Source: Solen grandis
Taxonomy: Eukaryota; Mollusca; Bivalvia; Adapedonta; Solenidae
Direction: 5' to 3'
DNA length: 64,000 bases
NCBI GenBank assembly: GCA_021229015.1
Contig: CM037783.1
Span: 4,721,324 to 4,785,323 of the forward strand
The translations under genes were made by a program, and so were the position numbers. The notes below the pieces were generated by a model. It searched no databases. It was given only the letters and a program-made list of their open reading frames with translations, and was not told the origin of the DNA. Below are positions 52,936 to 64,000 of this stretch, piece by piece (position 1 is the first letter of the stretch; each line of letters opens with the position of its first letter).

Positions 52936-54180
52936 AGTCCAATTAACCACTCAGGGAAGTCATTTTAAAACCAGGTAAGACCCTAGATAACCTAAATCAG
53001 CCTGGGAAATAAATCCCAGCCTGAACATAAGGTCAAATCTGGGGGTGTAATTCACCATAGATGTCTTTTTTTTACTTCTGAGAAAAAAAAAATAAATTTT
53101 CATAGAAAATATTTCTGCTTATAATATCTTTAAACTTGATAAAAAGTTCTTTAAAGGGAGATAATTGTTTCCTTCACCTTATTAATAATATGTTCAGTTT
53201 ATGAAATATTCAGAAATGCTTTACCCTGTAATCAGAAATCCGCCTTAAAAAAAACAGTAACCTGCAAACAAAGGCCAGTGACTGAAATTTCCCGCACTGA
53301 ATTTATCATTTATTTTACCTGATTTTCAGCTTTTTGTTTCCCTTTTGTTCATAAGTTCATATTATAACTATGATTTTCCTGAATGTGGCTTTATCTGAAG
53401 GCAGCTGAATTCTCATATATTCAATGTTTGGCGTCAAGTCACTGGCCTTTATACACAGGATGGCTGTTTTTCAGAGGTGAATTCTGAGACACTCACACCC
53501 TGCTGATCTGACAAGTACATTGCTGTAAAATGTTATGCAGCATGAGAAAAGTATATGAGGCAACAACCAATTAATTAACACTTTGTGAACATTTAGTGCT
53601 TATTTATGTAAATAAAGTTTTAATGTTTACCATAACAATTCATTTTAAAGAAAATCAATATGCGAGATGTTCGATTCTAGATTGCCATCAAAACTATTTT
53701 TTTGTAGGGAAACCAGTTCACAAGAATCTTTACTTATATAACTCAACTGCCTGATAACAATCAAAAAGAGAGCATCTCTACAAACTGGTAAGCGTATGTC
53801 CCCCGTAAAAAGGTTATGTTGAGTGATGTTTGATTTATTTTTAAAACTGCCATTCTGATGATATTTAATTAAGCTTTTCTCATAAAAGAGAAGCAATCAC
53901 TTCAAGTTATTTTGCTCAATCAAGATCTGCTTGTAGCCGCTTCAGGAAGCCAAATTGGCTGGCATTAAGAACAGACCCTTAAATGTTATGTGCACAAAAT
54001 GCTTGGGGGCTATTTTTCTAAGTATTTGATCACTATTTGATTAAGTTTTGTTTGTTTGATTGGGTTTAACATACTAAAAAACATTATTCTGTCATAAAGA
54101 TAAAGTTTTCAACACACATATTATCAAAACATGTAAAAAGACAAAAGAAACTCAACTTTAGAATTGATATTTTTATAAAA
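52936..54180. other. AT-rich stretch, nothing recognised
   Basis: An 83-codon open frame on the - strand (53896-53645) has no splice sites or recognisable domain. Otherwise nothing is seen. Confidence 0.4.
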
Positions 54181-54908
54181 CAAGAGGGCCAAGATGGCCC
54201 TGTGTCACTCACCTGAGTAAGATGGCTGTGTTAGGCCATAATGACAAAAAAACTGGCATCCCAAAGTGTTTTTCTAACATTTGACTAATGACCTACATTT
54301 GATCCTACCTGAATTTGCACTCAACTGGGGAAATTTATGCAGTCATCATTCATATCAAGCTTAATGAAGAATGGGACAAAAATGTAGGCCTCTAGAGTGT
54401 TCACAAGATTTTTCTAAGATTTGACCTGGTGACCTAGTTTTGACCTCATGTGACTCATTTTTGAACTCATCCAATATATCAATTAAACAAACATCCTGAC
54501 TAAATCTATTGAAGATTGGGGTAAAACTGTGGCCTCTAGAGAGTTCATAAGGTTTTCTTAGATTTTAACCTGGTGACCTAGTTTTATCCCACATGACCCA
54601 ATTTCGAACTGTCTGAGATATCATGCAGCAAACATCCTGACCAAGTTTCATGAAGATTGGGCCAAAGTTGTAGCCTGTAAGTGTTCCCCAAGGTTTTTTA
54701 AGATTTGACCCTATGACCTAGTTTTTTTACCCCACATGACCCAATTTCGAACTCCTCTGAGATATCAGTAGACAAACATCCTGACCAAGTTTCATGAAGA
54801 TGGGCCAAAACTGTGGCCTCTAAGTGTTCAAAGTAATTGTTGACGATGGACGACGGACAAAAGGCGATCACAAAAGCCACCTGAGCACAAGTGCTCAGGT
54901 AACTAAAA
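54181..54908 (+). mobile_element. F1 modular element, complete, 728 bp
   Basis: Starts CAAGAGGGCCAAGATGGCCC with GTGTCACTCACCTGAG and carries about four ~145-bp modules (TTGACCTGGTGACCTAGTTT, GACCAAGTTTCATGAAGAT). It ends GATGGACGACGGAC, the hairpin CTGAGCACAAGTGCTCAG, then GTAACTAAAAAA. The 3' hairpin next to the end is Helitron/Helentron-like. Confidence 0.8.
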
Positions 54909-55823
54909 AATAGTGAAACTGTCATCTGTTTTTTTTGCACTGCATGACCATAGTTATACAAGTCAGTCCCAAAACTGACCAGATATATGACAAATATGTC
55001 CATAACTGACCATAGTAAGACAAATCTGTCCAGTAATAACAATAAAAAAACATTTTGCATTTCACTTTTAAGATTTTTTTTGCTATAGGAGGGTAAATGA
55101 ATTTTCTTTTCCAAAAACTGAACAGAAAGATTCATAAATTTTACTAAAACTAGCGATATTGGAAAGGCCATTATGCTCTGCTCTACATACACTTACCTAG
55201 TATACATATTCTTACCCTGACACTACAAAAATTGATATAATGGTAAACTGTGTGTGCTTACTTACTGCCATTTTGGTGGGCCCAAAAAACAAAAAATGCA
55301 TACAATAATTCCATAATTAGTTTCATTATATTGAAATTCAAAGCAAAGGCAAGTTTCAGATATGATCTGGACACCCTCAGATTTGGATCTCCCCACCTGG
55401 ATTAACTCATTCATAGATATTATTCATGTGTATCAGTTTTCATCACAAAACTTGAATTCCAAGTATATTTGGAATCTGACAGAGGTTTTGAGATATGTAA
55501 CTTTTTTGTAACTAAATCTGACAAAAAACATAGATGTATATGAATATCCCTTACAATTGCCTTGGCAGGGCAGCAACAGTAATATATGCATAGGTCTTGT
55601 CCCAAAAATGGGACACACTGCACATGCTTCTCCTACAGACATTTGAATCTCAAACCTTCAAAATGTGTCTTGAATATAACTAACTGTTTTAAACATAATT
55701 ATATGAATACCAATAGGAAATAAATTTACAGACTAAGTATATTTCTGCTGTGTACATTTACAGGGAAATACAGATGTCGATACAGAAGATTTATATGTTC
55801 AGAATTCTAGGGGGGAGGGGGCA

Positions 55824-55990
55824 TAACCCTTCCCTCATATAGACTCATTTTGACGCACTCAATAGGTACCCCAAAATAAAGCCTGATCTGCAGAAAACCA
55901 CAGTTAAACCTTACCCAAATTTAATTATAAAGTCCTCTTTTCCAGAGCACTGAGGAGCAGCGAACAGCATAAAACCTATCACCTGCGAGT
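55824..55990 (-). mobile_element. piggyBac-like MITE, copy 4 (truncated)
   Basis: ATAACCCTTCCCTCATATAG start, AAAGCCTGATCTGCAG and CACTGAGGAGCAG internal marks. It stops at 55990 without the second terminus. Confidence 0.65.
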
Positions 55991-56199
55991 TTTAAATAAA
56001 AAGGAAAACCTTGAAGTCTTAAGAATAAATGAACTTAGGTTTAATTTCATTCTTTATCATGCATGGCCCTACCTGTTTACCTTTCATTACTAAATGATTA
56101 ATCTTATCATTATTTTTCAAATAGGGATCATAACATGCAATTAATATCTATTTTTGAGCCATTTCCTAATCCACGGGACAAATGCTATACAGGATCTAG

Positions 56200-59100
56200 T
56201 TCACCAAGATAGATATACATCCTACTTTAAAACCACCAATGCCCTCAATTTCAAACCAATCTATTAAGGGAATTTTCCCCGAAATTTTTCTCTAATTATT
56301 TCTGGGCCCCTTCCAATTAAAGGGAGAATAAAATTGCGTAAAACCACAAAATGGGCCAAATCAAAAATATCTTCTTTTACCTAAATGGTTTCCTTTAAAA
56401 AGTAAAATTTAAGTTTTCTAACACAAACTCTTTTTAATATACACTCAATTCCCGAGTGAAACACGTGATACGTTGGGGGGAAGTCAAACAATGGTGAATG
56501 GGTTTTAAAATTCGTACGAAAAACTTGTTACGATTTTCCCGTCCTACGGATTTTTATATGCCAGTTGAGGCTTGATTACAAGTAACAAATCACCGTTATC
56601 CGGTTGATGACAAAAAAATTGACCCTCTTAAAAGCAGGAATTTCCCACGAAAATTGATAAAAATAAGAAATTAATATCCCGTATATACGTCAATCAATTT
56701 TCATAACATAAAAAAGACTTATATTTAAAAATAAAATTTTAACCGATACCCTTTAATTTCAAAAGAAATAGTCTTCAAACACAAGGGGAAAATTGAGAAA
56801 AGGATAAAAAAAAAAAGTTATTCTACAACTTTTAATCCCAAAACTTTGTTTAAATTAAAGGAAAATTAGGAGAAAAAAAATTTAAAATTGTAACTTTTAA
56901 TTTTAAGGATATTTTTAAACCCTTTTTTTTTAAATTTCAAATTTTTAGTTTTAAAATAGTTTATAAAAATTAATAGGAATATATATTTCAAAAAAAAAAC
57001 TTTTTAAAATAATAAATTAATTTAAGAATTTATTTTATAAAATTTAAAAAAAAAGTAAGAATTTGAAACAACTTGAAAATGATATTTTTAAAAACCAAAC
57101 TAATAAAACCATCAAATACAGTAACCCTTTCCCCGAATGACCATGTGGTCTAAAATTATGGGGTTTTTCTTATAATACATCAAAAAACCCAAAACCCTGT
57201 TTAATTTTCATAATCCTTTAATTCTATTTAATTTTTGGTTTTTGAAATTATTTAAAGATCTCAATAGTCTTGTAAAACCAGTACGAGGTGGAAAATTTGA
57301 AAGGTTAAATTTTTACACAATGCCTATAACCAAAGACACACCCAAATATCTTAACCCAACCTGTGGTTTACTAGAAATAGGCCAAATAAAGCCCCTTAAA
57401 AAAAAGCCCTTTTGGGGGAACACCCCAAATTCAATATTTCCATCCCAAATTTTAAAATTCGAAAAACATGAATTTCACGGTTTTCGCTTTTTTTATGTCC
57501 AAAAATTTATGGGAGCCAAAAACCCCAGCCATTTTAAAATTCTAAAATAATTTTAAATTTTTGAAAAAATTTTCTTTTCCCGTTCCCCCTGGGAAGGGCC
57601 TTTTTCCCAAGCCAGTGACTTGGATTCTATATGCCTGAAACATAAAATATCTTAACTAAAGACCATGTGGTTTCTGACAAGATTTTTCTAGATTTTCCCA
57701 AATGCCTTTAAATAAATTTTTAAACCCATGGGGCTGGGTCAATTTTGATCCTAGAATCATGACTGAACCAACTTGGTAGAGGTCCGCTAGTTTCAATATA
57801 TTATCTTAAACAATTTTTAAGTCATCACCAGATCCAGATTTGCGGACATCCGGATTGACAGACAGAGGGCAAACCTATAGTCCCCTCTGTTGTAAACACC
57901 AGTAGGGGACTAATAAAGTGACCCCTGGGGAAGGGCCAATTTTGACCCCATGGCCATGATTTGAGCAAACTTTACGTAGACGTCTATAAGGCCATGTTAT
58001 ACGCCAAATATCTAAACTCCAGGCCCTTTGGGGTTTTTCTGAAAAAATTTTTCCATAAAACCCTTTTTAACAAAAATTGATCCTTGGGCAGGGCCAATTT
58101 TACCCCGGGTTCATATTTGAACAAACTGGTAAGGCCACTAATAATGCTACATACCAATATCTAACTTTTGGGCCCGCAGTTTTATAGAAATTTCAATTTT
58201 TTAAAAAATCATTTTTACTACGGGTCCCTACTTTTTCAATCAATAAAAAAAAAAAACAATTTTGATAGAGGGGCATCTTTGGGGTCAATCCGTAAATTTG
58301 GTAAAAACCCTTTCAGGGGGCAAAAAGGCCACGAAACATGATATGAACTAAAAAGATTTTACTACATCTATGATAGCCATTCACCTTTTTTGCCCAATTC
58401 CAAAGGGCAGTTCAATTAAAGCACCTAGGAACAAATTTGGGGGCAAAAATACATTTTCCTTTTGACATGCTATTGCTTCATTTGTCTAAGTGACATAAAC
58501 ATTTTGACAAAACAATAGGGCATAATCGCCCAAAAATCGTTATTTGTTTTTTTACATTAAACATTCTTTATTCTTCACTAATAAAAAACTATTAAAATAT
58601 TCGCTACACAGAATAGCACGTGTAAAGCGACATAAAGGGAATTAATTCGTCGGTTTAACGAATCGATAATACACATGTCTAAGCAAAAAAACCCAATGTA
58701 TGAAAGCAAAACAAATTCAAATGGGGCAAACTTTTAGGGCGCTTTTTTGGTTTTTATTTTTGGGGGACTCGGACAAGCATTTTAATTTAATTAACAATTT
58801 CCAAAAAAGGGCAATAAAAAACTTTTTTCCCCCCAAAACCCTTTTAAATTACGCAAAAGCTCTTAAAAATCTATAGAAAATTAAAATAAATTTTTGGATT
58901 TGTCTTTTCCCTAAAGTCCCAAAAAACGCGAAATTTTTAAAGCCATTTGGAAAAAGTATTTAAAAAAACCTTTTGAAACATTGCTTTTTTTCAAATAACC
59001 ATGGGTATCCCACTTTTCCATTATTGCAACGGGGAAAAAGTTTAAATTCTTTAATTTAAATTTGTTTTTTCGGGCTTAATTACCATTTTTATATTTGGAA

Positions 59101-59953
59101 ATGTTTCGGACAAAAGCCTCCCCAAACAAGCCGGGACGTTCTAAAACCCCTAAATTATTGACACGGAACCGCCCCTTCAACCCCCAAGTATTGCAAAATT
59201 TTAAAGTAAAACGGAGGCCCCGGGTCCCCAAACCCTAAAAAGGGGATTTTTTTTAAAAACCAAAAATTTGTTTTGAACTGCCCAGTAAAAAAATTGCAAA
59301 GAAAAAATTGGGGCTTTTTTAAAATTAAAAATTTAATTCTTTTTTTAAAAAATTTTTGCAAAGGCCACTTAAAAAGAAAAATTTTTTAATTTATTTTCAA
59401 GTTTTTCTAAAAAAATTTTGATATTAAAAAAAAAATAAAAAAAAAACGTCACGCATAAATTTAATTACGGCACATCTCTTTGATCACATATTTTCGTTTT
59501 CAAAATTAACCCCAGACTCACCAGGGGCTTAGCGGTAAAGCCCCCCCACCCCCCCCCCCCACACACACACAGCGGCCAATAATACAATTTTCTGGGTGAC
59601 TGAAATTGCCTTGTTTGGGAAAAAACCAAGCCGACCCTTGCAGAAGGCATCCCTATAATTTCTCCGCGTTTTTTAAAAGGGGCAAAAACGGAACGGTGCT
59701 GCTTAATTTTCTAATAGGCAAAAAACGTCTTTAGATTGCTTGAACTTTTTTAAATTTCATTTTTTTTTTTTTAAATTTTTAATAAGTTTTAAACAAATGA
59801 AACACCCCCCCCCCAAACACAAACTTTAAACCCTAACCCCCCCCCCCCCCCCTGACAAAAAACAAAAGCACTAAAACATAAAAAAAAACCAAATTAAAAA
59901 ATTACCTTGAGCCCCCCCCCCCCCCCCCCCCCCCCCCGCAGCTGCCACCCCCC

Positions 59954-59990
<37 letters not shown>

Positions 59991-60060
59991 ACAAAACACA
60001 CAAACCAAAAATTACCCAAGTGAAAATAAAATATTTAGCCCAACGTTAGATTTTTAATAT
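56200..60060. other. Homopolymer-distorted block with long poly(C) runs, no gene callable
   Basis: Same texture as 39560-45080. Poly(C) tracts occur near 59828-59852, 59914-59937 and 59947-59990. Decayed modular-element text is visible at 57590-58260 (GGGCCAATTTTGACCCCATG, CAGTAGGGGACTAATAAAGT). Open frames such as 57242-57550 sit in this material and are not supported. Confidence 0.65.
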
Positions 60061-60887
60061 TAAAACTTACCCAACTTAAAAAAAAGTTACAAATTCCCTC
60101 AGATACCACTCAGATGCATCTCCATTTTACCCAGGATAGCAAGCCCCCAGACCCCCCACCTCTGTTTAAACCCTTTATGGTAAATAATTTAGTATATTTC
60201 ACTCCTGTTATGATCAATTATGGATTATATACATCTCCCGTACTTTTCCCCGGATTTCCCGAGATTCAGCTCCAACCCCTGAGTAAAAACAAAATGCAAG
60301 ATTTTGATTCAGAATTAACTTCTTTGTTTATTCTGTCCCAATTTGATAAGGCATATAGAAAAGTTTAAAGTAAAAACAAATGTCATTTTCCTATTGTTTC
60401 AACAAAACTTTGAGAATAAACAAATCAAATTATGACACATGAAACCCAAAAATCTTTTACTGTGCAAGATGCACAAAACATTAGCCATAGACAACACAGA
60501 TATAAGCACTTACATAATACGCATTCACTTGTCAATGGCAAAGGCAAATGTCACTTAAACAGGGTCTTGTAAACGCAAATGTAATTTTTGCCCTAATTTC
60601 TGTTCCATAGCAGCACAATGGCCATTTTGAAGTAAAAACGAACATTTCCTCCACCTCATCTTGCTAATGGTTTGCCTGACAAGATGCTTCCTTCGGAAGG
60701 AGGAGAAATATTGTTATATATTAACTGTAAACCATCGCAAAATGAGCTATCCATTTCCAATGTATGGATTTAATGTCAGCCTTATCGGGAACATAAATAA
60801 TTTGGGTTTAAAATGATTCCATACAGATCTTGAGGGGAAATATCTTTCAATATGGCATATTTATTTTCTTTATTGGCCTAGGAAGTT
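60061..60887. other. AT-rich stretch, possible 3' flank of a - strand gene
   Basis: No repeat ends are recognised. On the - strand AATAAA occurs shortly after the stop of the exon at 60888, within 60850-60885. Confidence 0.4.
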
Positions 60888-60949
60888 TTAAAGTTCACAG
60901 ACATTTTTAAATTCTTCACCATCAATGAGTGGTCCTGGTAATCTAGAGT
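60888..60949 (-). CDS. Candidate terminal exon, unknown gene
   Basis: On the - strand TTTTTTCATAG is followed by two bases and 20 codons: SRLPGPLIDGEEFKNVCEL then TAA. A CCAATAAAG hexamer follows about 20 nt later. The arrangement of acceptor, short protein-like end, stop and polyadenylation signal is what a last exon looks like. No family is recognised. Confidence 0.4.
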
Positions 60950-61127
60950 CTATGAAAAAACAAAATATTTAAGAGAATAAAATATGGCTCTCTTTAGTTC
61001 CTGCAAAAATCTGTGAATTTTGGGTTTACATTGTGCCTCCTTTTCTTGCATTATTTTTCCGAAAGACGCGTAAGTGCACACTATGCAGCTGAGCGAATAT
61101 GCTTCATTTTTCTGTCTTTTTATTTAT

Positions 61128-62662
61128 TAACAAGAGTGCCATGATGCCAACAAATATACGCCGCCACAAAATATAAAGACCAAAGGGGTCATTTTAATTA
61201 TTGCTTTAACCCATTTCCTGTAAGCATAACCAAATAAGTCTGTAAGACCAATTAATTTAAGCTGAAAAAGAAGATAAACCCTAAAATAGGCAAATACCAA
61301 TAATAAAAAAAATAAGGGTCAAATAGCAGTAATAAAATTTTGAAATCCTTTTTTCTCTCCCATAAACTTTTGCAAAAATCACTGTACCAAAAATCCTTGC
61401 CTTATGCACTTTTCCCTGTTTAGAAACTTGAGTTGTGTTTTAAAAGAGACCATGTTTAAAAGGCATAACTATTGCAAATATTGATGAACTTCAAAGCCCC
61501 TGCTTATGCATATCACCCATATAGTAAATGACAATTGCCCAGTTTGAAAAGATAGATCAGAAACAACAGAAATTGCATTTCCCCAAGCTGAAATATCAAA
61601 TCAGCTAAAAAGGACTAAGTTCAGGGACACAAATCTTGCAAAAAATTAATGTACCGGAAAATCACCACTTCATGCACATCTACCCATATAGTAATGAATT
61701 GACCAAGTTGAAAAGATTCATTCAGAAATGTAGAAGAGTTGCTTCACAAGGCGGGCAATTTAAATCAGCAACAGAGACTATTTCAAGTACACAAATTTTG
61801 TAAAAATCAATGAACAAAAAAATTGCCACTCATGCACTTTTAAACCTTTAAAAAGTAATGACATTGCCCCAAGTTAAAAAAAGATTCATTCAGAAATTAG
61901 GAGGAGTTCCCGTTCACAAGCGCAATATCATTCAGCTACAGAGCTAAGTTTTCAAGGAACACAAACCTTTTTAAAAATCAATGAACCGGAAAAACCCCAC
62001 TCACTTCATGCACATCCTACCCATTAAAAAAATGATATTGACCAAGTTTTTGAAAAATTCATTCAAATGTAGAGGATTTTTACTTTCAAAAGGCTGCAAT
62101 ATCAAACAGCTACAGAGACAATTCAAGGGACACAAATAAAGTAAAAATCAATGAACCATAAAATCACCATTTTCATGCACATCTACCCTTTATAGTAAGG
62201 GAAATGACCAAGTTTGAAAAGAATCATTCAAAAATTTGGAGGAGTTGCTTTCACAAGGCCCTGCAATATCATTCCAACTACAGAGACAAGTTTCAAAGGG
62301 ACACAAATCATGTAAAAATCAATGAACCGGAAAATCGCCACTTATGCACATCTACCCATTATAGTAATGACACGACCAAAGTTTTGAAAAGATTCATCAG
62401 AAATGTAGGGGAGTTCCCGTTTCAAAAGGCTGCAATATCAATCACTACAGAACTAATTTTCAAAGGGACACAAACCTTGAAAAATCAATGAACCAAAATC
62501 GCCACTTCATGCACATCACCATATAGTAAATGACATTGACCAATTTTGAAAGATTCATTCAGAAACGTGGGAGGTTGCGTTCACAATATTGGACGTACGA
62601 CGACGACGGACGGACAGACGGAAAGATGACGCCAAATACACCGCCTCCGGCGCGTATAAAAA
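61128..62662 (-). mobile_element. F2 modular element, full length, about eight modules
   Basis: Right end on the + strand CACCGCCTCCGGCGCGTAT and left end AACAAGAGTGCCATGATGCC...CGCCGCCACAAAATATAAAG match the F2 termini in reverse. Repeated ~160-bp modules carry TCATGCACATCTACCCATTA and GACCAAGTTTGAAAAGATTC. Many small indels suggest poor consensus quality. It includes GACGACGACGGACGGACAGA near the end. Confidence 0.75.
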
Positions 62663-62851
62663 AATTTGGAGATTGTAAAAGCTCCATACAGGAGCTTAAG
62701 TCTCTATGATCTTCCCTTCCTATAATATTTTTTTTCATCCCACATACCCAACAATTTAAAATATTCAAAATTCCTTGCTTAAAAAAATTTATCATATTCA
62801 CTTTCTTAAAATATATATATATATTAAAATGATTTTTTCCAAAACTCTCAC

Positions 62852-62896
62852 CTCTCTATTGTCAGTTGTTTCCTGTACTTTCTTTCAAGTTTTGGC
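62852..62896 (-). CDS. Candidate small exon, unknown gene
   Basis: On the - strand CATTAATAG opens and GAGAG|GTGAGAG closes 45 nt that read PKLERKYRKQLTIE with one base before and two after. It is highly charged and could be part of a helical segment. Phase does not join directly to the exon at 60949, so another exon would be needed between them. Confidence 0.25.
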
Positions 62897-62899
62897 CTA

Positions 62900-63700
62900 T
62901 TAATGAAAAGAATCTGGATGCTTAATAAATAAATATGAGTGGGAAAACCTTCTCACTTAATGTACCATACCAGTATTAATCTCTCAAAGTAATAGCATTT
63001 AACTTGAACATGCCATCCATAATATGTCTTTTTTTAACATTGGAAAGCAATGTTCTTTATTGCATAAAATGCAAACTGGTAAATTTTGTGTAAATAATCT
63101 CTCTAATACTCATTCAGTGTAACCATATTCTACCAAAATTTGTCTGAAGGGAAATGAAGTTTCCATGTCCCTGTGTGCCTGAAATAAATGAGGGGCAATT
63201 TACATGGACCCAAAATCAATACAACTGATCAATGGCATTAAACCAAAATCAGTTTTTTCTTTTCCCTAAATGAAAAAATGTCATTATTCTTTTCATAATA
63301 AATATATATGACCATTTACAAAGAATTTTTTTTTTAACTATATGATTTCACCCATCACGGGCAATACAATCCAACGGCATTGAAACTAAAATCAGAATTA
63401 TAAAATCAATATTAGATTTTCTATTTTCATTTGCATTATTTGGGTGATCACATTCACTTTTCGCGCATACACAAACTTCCTAGGCTGCCCTTAAAAAAAT
63501 CACTACCCTGAACTAGTGAAGACGCCATGTGGCAGAACGTGTGACAGGGTACTGCAAGCACCTTCTTCTGGGATACCTTATTCTATATTTAACCCAAATT
63601 TTTGTTGAAGTTGTGTTTTTTTCTGTTCAATGGACCAACACTTGCTGAGTTTCTTGTCATGAAACCAAGACTTCAAAAAATAAACGAAGAGAGTAGAAAA
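62900..63700. other. AT-rich stretch, nothing recognised
   Basis: No supported exon or repeat terminus. Confidence 0.4.
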
Positions 63701-63701
63701 A

Positions 63702-64000
63702 TTATTTTGCCCCCCTTCAAAGAAGAGGAGGCAATTGCTTTGCAAAATGTTAGTCAGTAGGTCCTTGGTCAGTCTGTTTGTCGGTAGAGCAAACCTTGTC
63801 TGAGTGATAACTGAAGTTCTATTTGACCCTTAAGTCTCAAACTTAATATGCTAATATGCTTGTTGCTTATGACTAGTAAAGACCCCTATTAACTTTAGTG
63901 TCAATACCTCAAAGATCAAGGTCACATGTTAACATATTTTATATGTAAGTCTTGTCCGAGTTTTAACTTTTGTTCTATTTGACCCCGAGATCTCAAACTT
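63702..64000 (+). mobile_element. F3 modular element, continuing past the window end
   Basis: The terminal hairpin TGCCCCCCTTCAAAGAAGAGG-like sequence is followed by GGTCCTTGGTCAGTCTG and the F3 modules (CTTGTCTGAGTGATAACTGA, TCTATTTGACCCTTAAGTC). Same family as 12797-13592. Confidence 0.6.

Noticed and set aside
54698..55192. 164-codon - strand frame, the longest in the window
   Set aside because: Its last third is the end of the F1 element at 54181-54908, and the rest has no domain or splice sites.
57242..57550. 102-codon + strand frame with protein-like composition
   Set aside because: Lies in the noisy block beside modular-element remnants; Lys/Phe/Pro composition follows the AAA/TTT/CCC runs.

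Overview
This is animal nuclear DNA, most likely from a bivalve mollusc. It is AT-rich, its genes are split by GT-AG introns, and most of the 64 kb is repeats of the modular kind that fills bivalve genomes. These elements have short terminal hairpins, roughly 145-170-bp tandem modules, and recurrent ends such as AGAGGGCCAAGATGGCCCT or CGCCGCCAGAGGCGG. There is no operon logic and no prokaryotic signal. Nearly all open frames of 60-140 codons are chance frames inside repeats.

Two genes are recognised. On the + strand, 463-12492 holds the 3' end of a DNA topoisomerase II gene. Eight phase-compatible exons encode the acidic/lysine-rich C-terminal tail and the stop at 12490-12492. The array begins with near-identical 2,474-bp genomic units that carry two coding exons each, so an 86-residue tail module is repeated in frame. 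On the - strand, 35622-32055 is a complete four-exon MED21 gene (Mediator subunit 21, 141 aa). Five further isolated exons or open frames of unknown identity are proposed: 26739-26827 (-, membrane segment), 45450-45602 (-), 49011-49128 (+), 60888-60949 (-) and 62852-62896 (-). A weak open frame lies at 38734-39030.

The most unusual stretch is 16.2-22 kb, a stack of nested insertions. A modular element with CGCCGCC ends is interrupted by two miniature LTR retroelements of the TRIM type. They have 141-150-bp LTRs with TG...CA ends, a TGGCGCCCAACGT primer-binding site, a purine tract, and a ~121-bp internal region with no coding potential. Each of the four LTRs contains a 72-nt tRNA-like cloverleaf with A and B boxes and a run of 4-5 T before the LTR end. 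The internal region of one is itself split by a 3.9-kb foldback palindrome (arms 16905-18598 and 19471-20772), whose ends carry CRE-, NRF-1- and YY1-like sequences.

Other repeats include Helentron/pearl-like modular elements (one nested in another, one cleanly inserted in a 194-bp satellite), three tRNA-derived SINE families, TTAA-flanked piggyBac-like MITEs, a hAT-like and a TA-flanked MITE inside MED21 introns, and microsatellites. A 100-N gap sits at 37712-37811. To its right, several blocks (about 39.5-45.1, 56.2-60.1 and 61.2-62.6 kb) look like poorly polished long-read consensus, so gene calls there are provisional.
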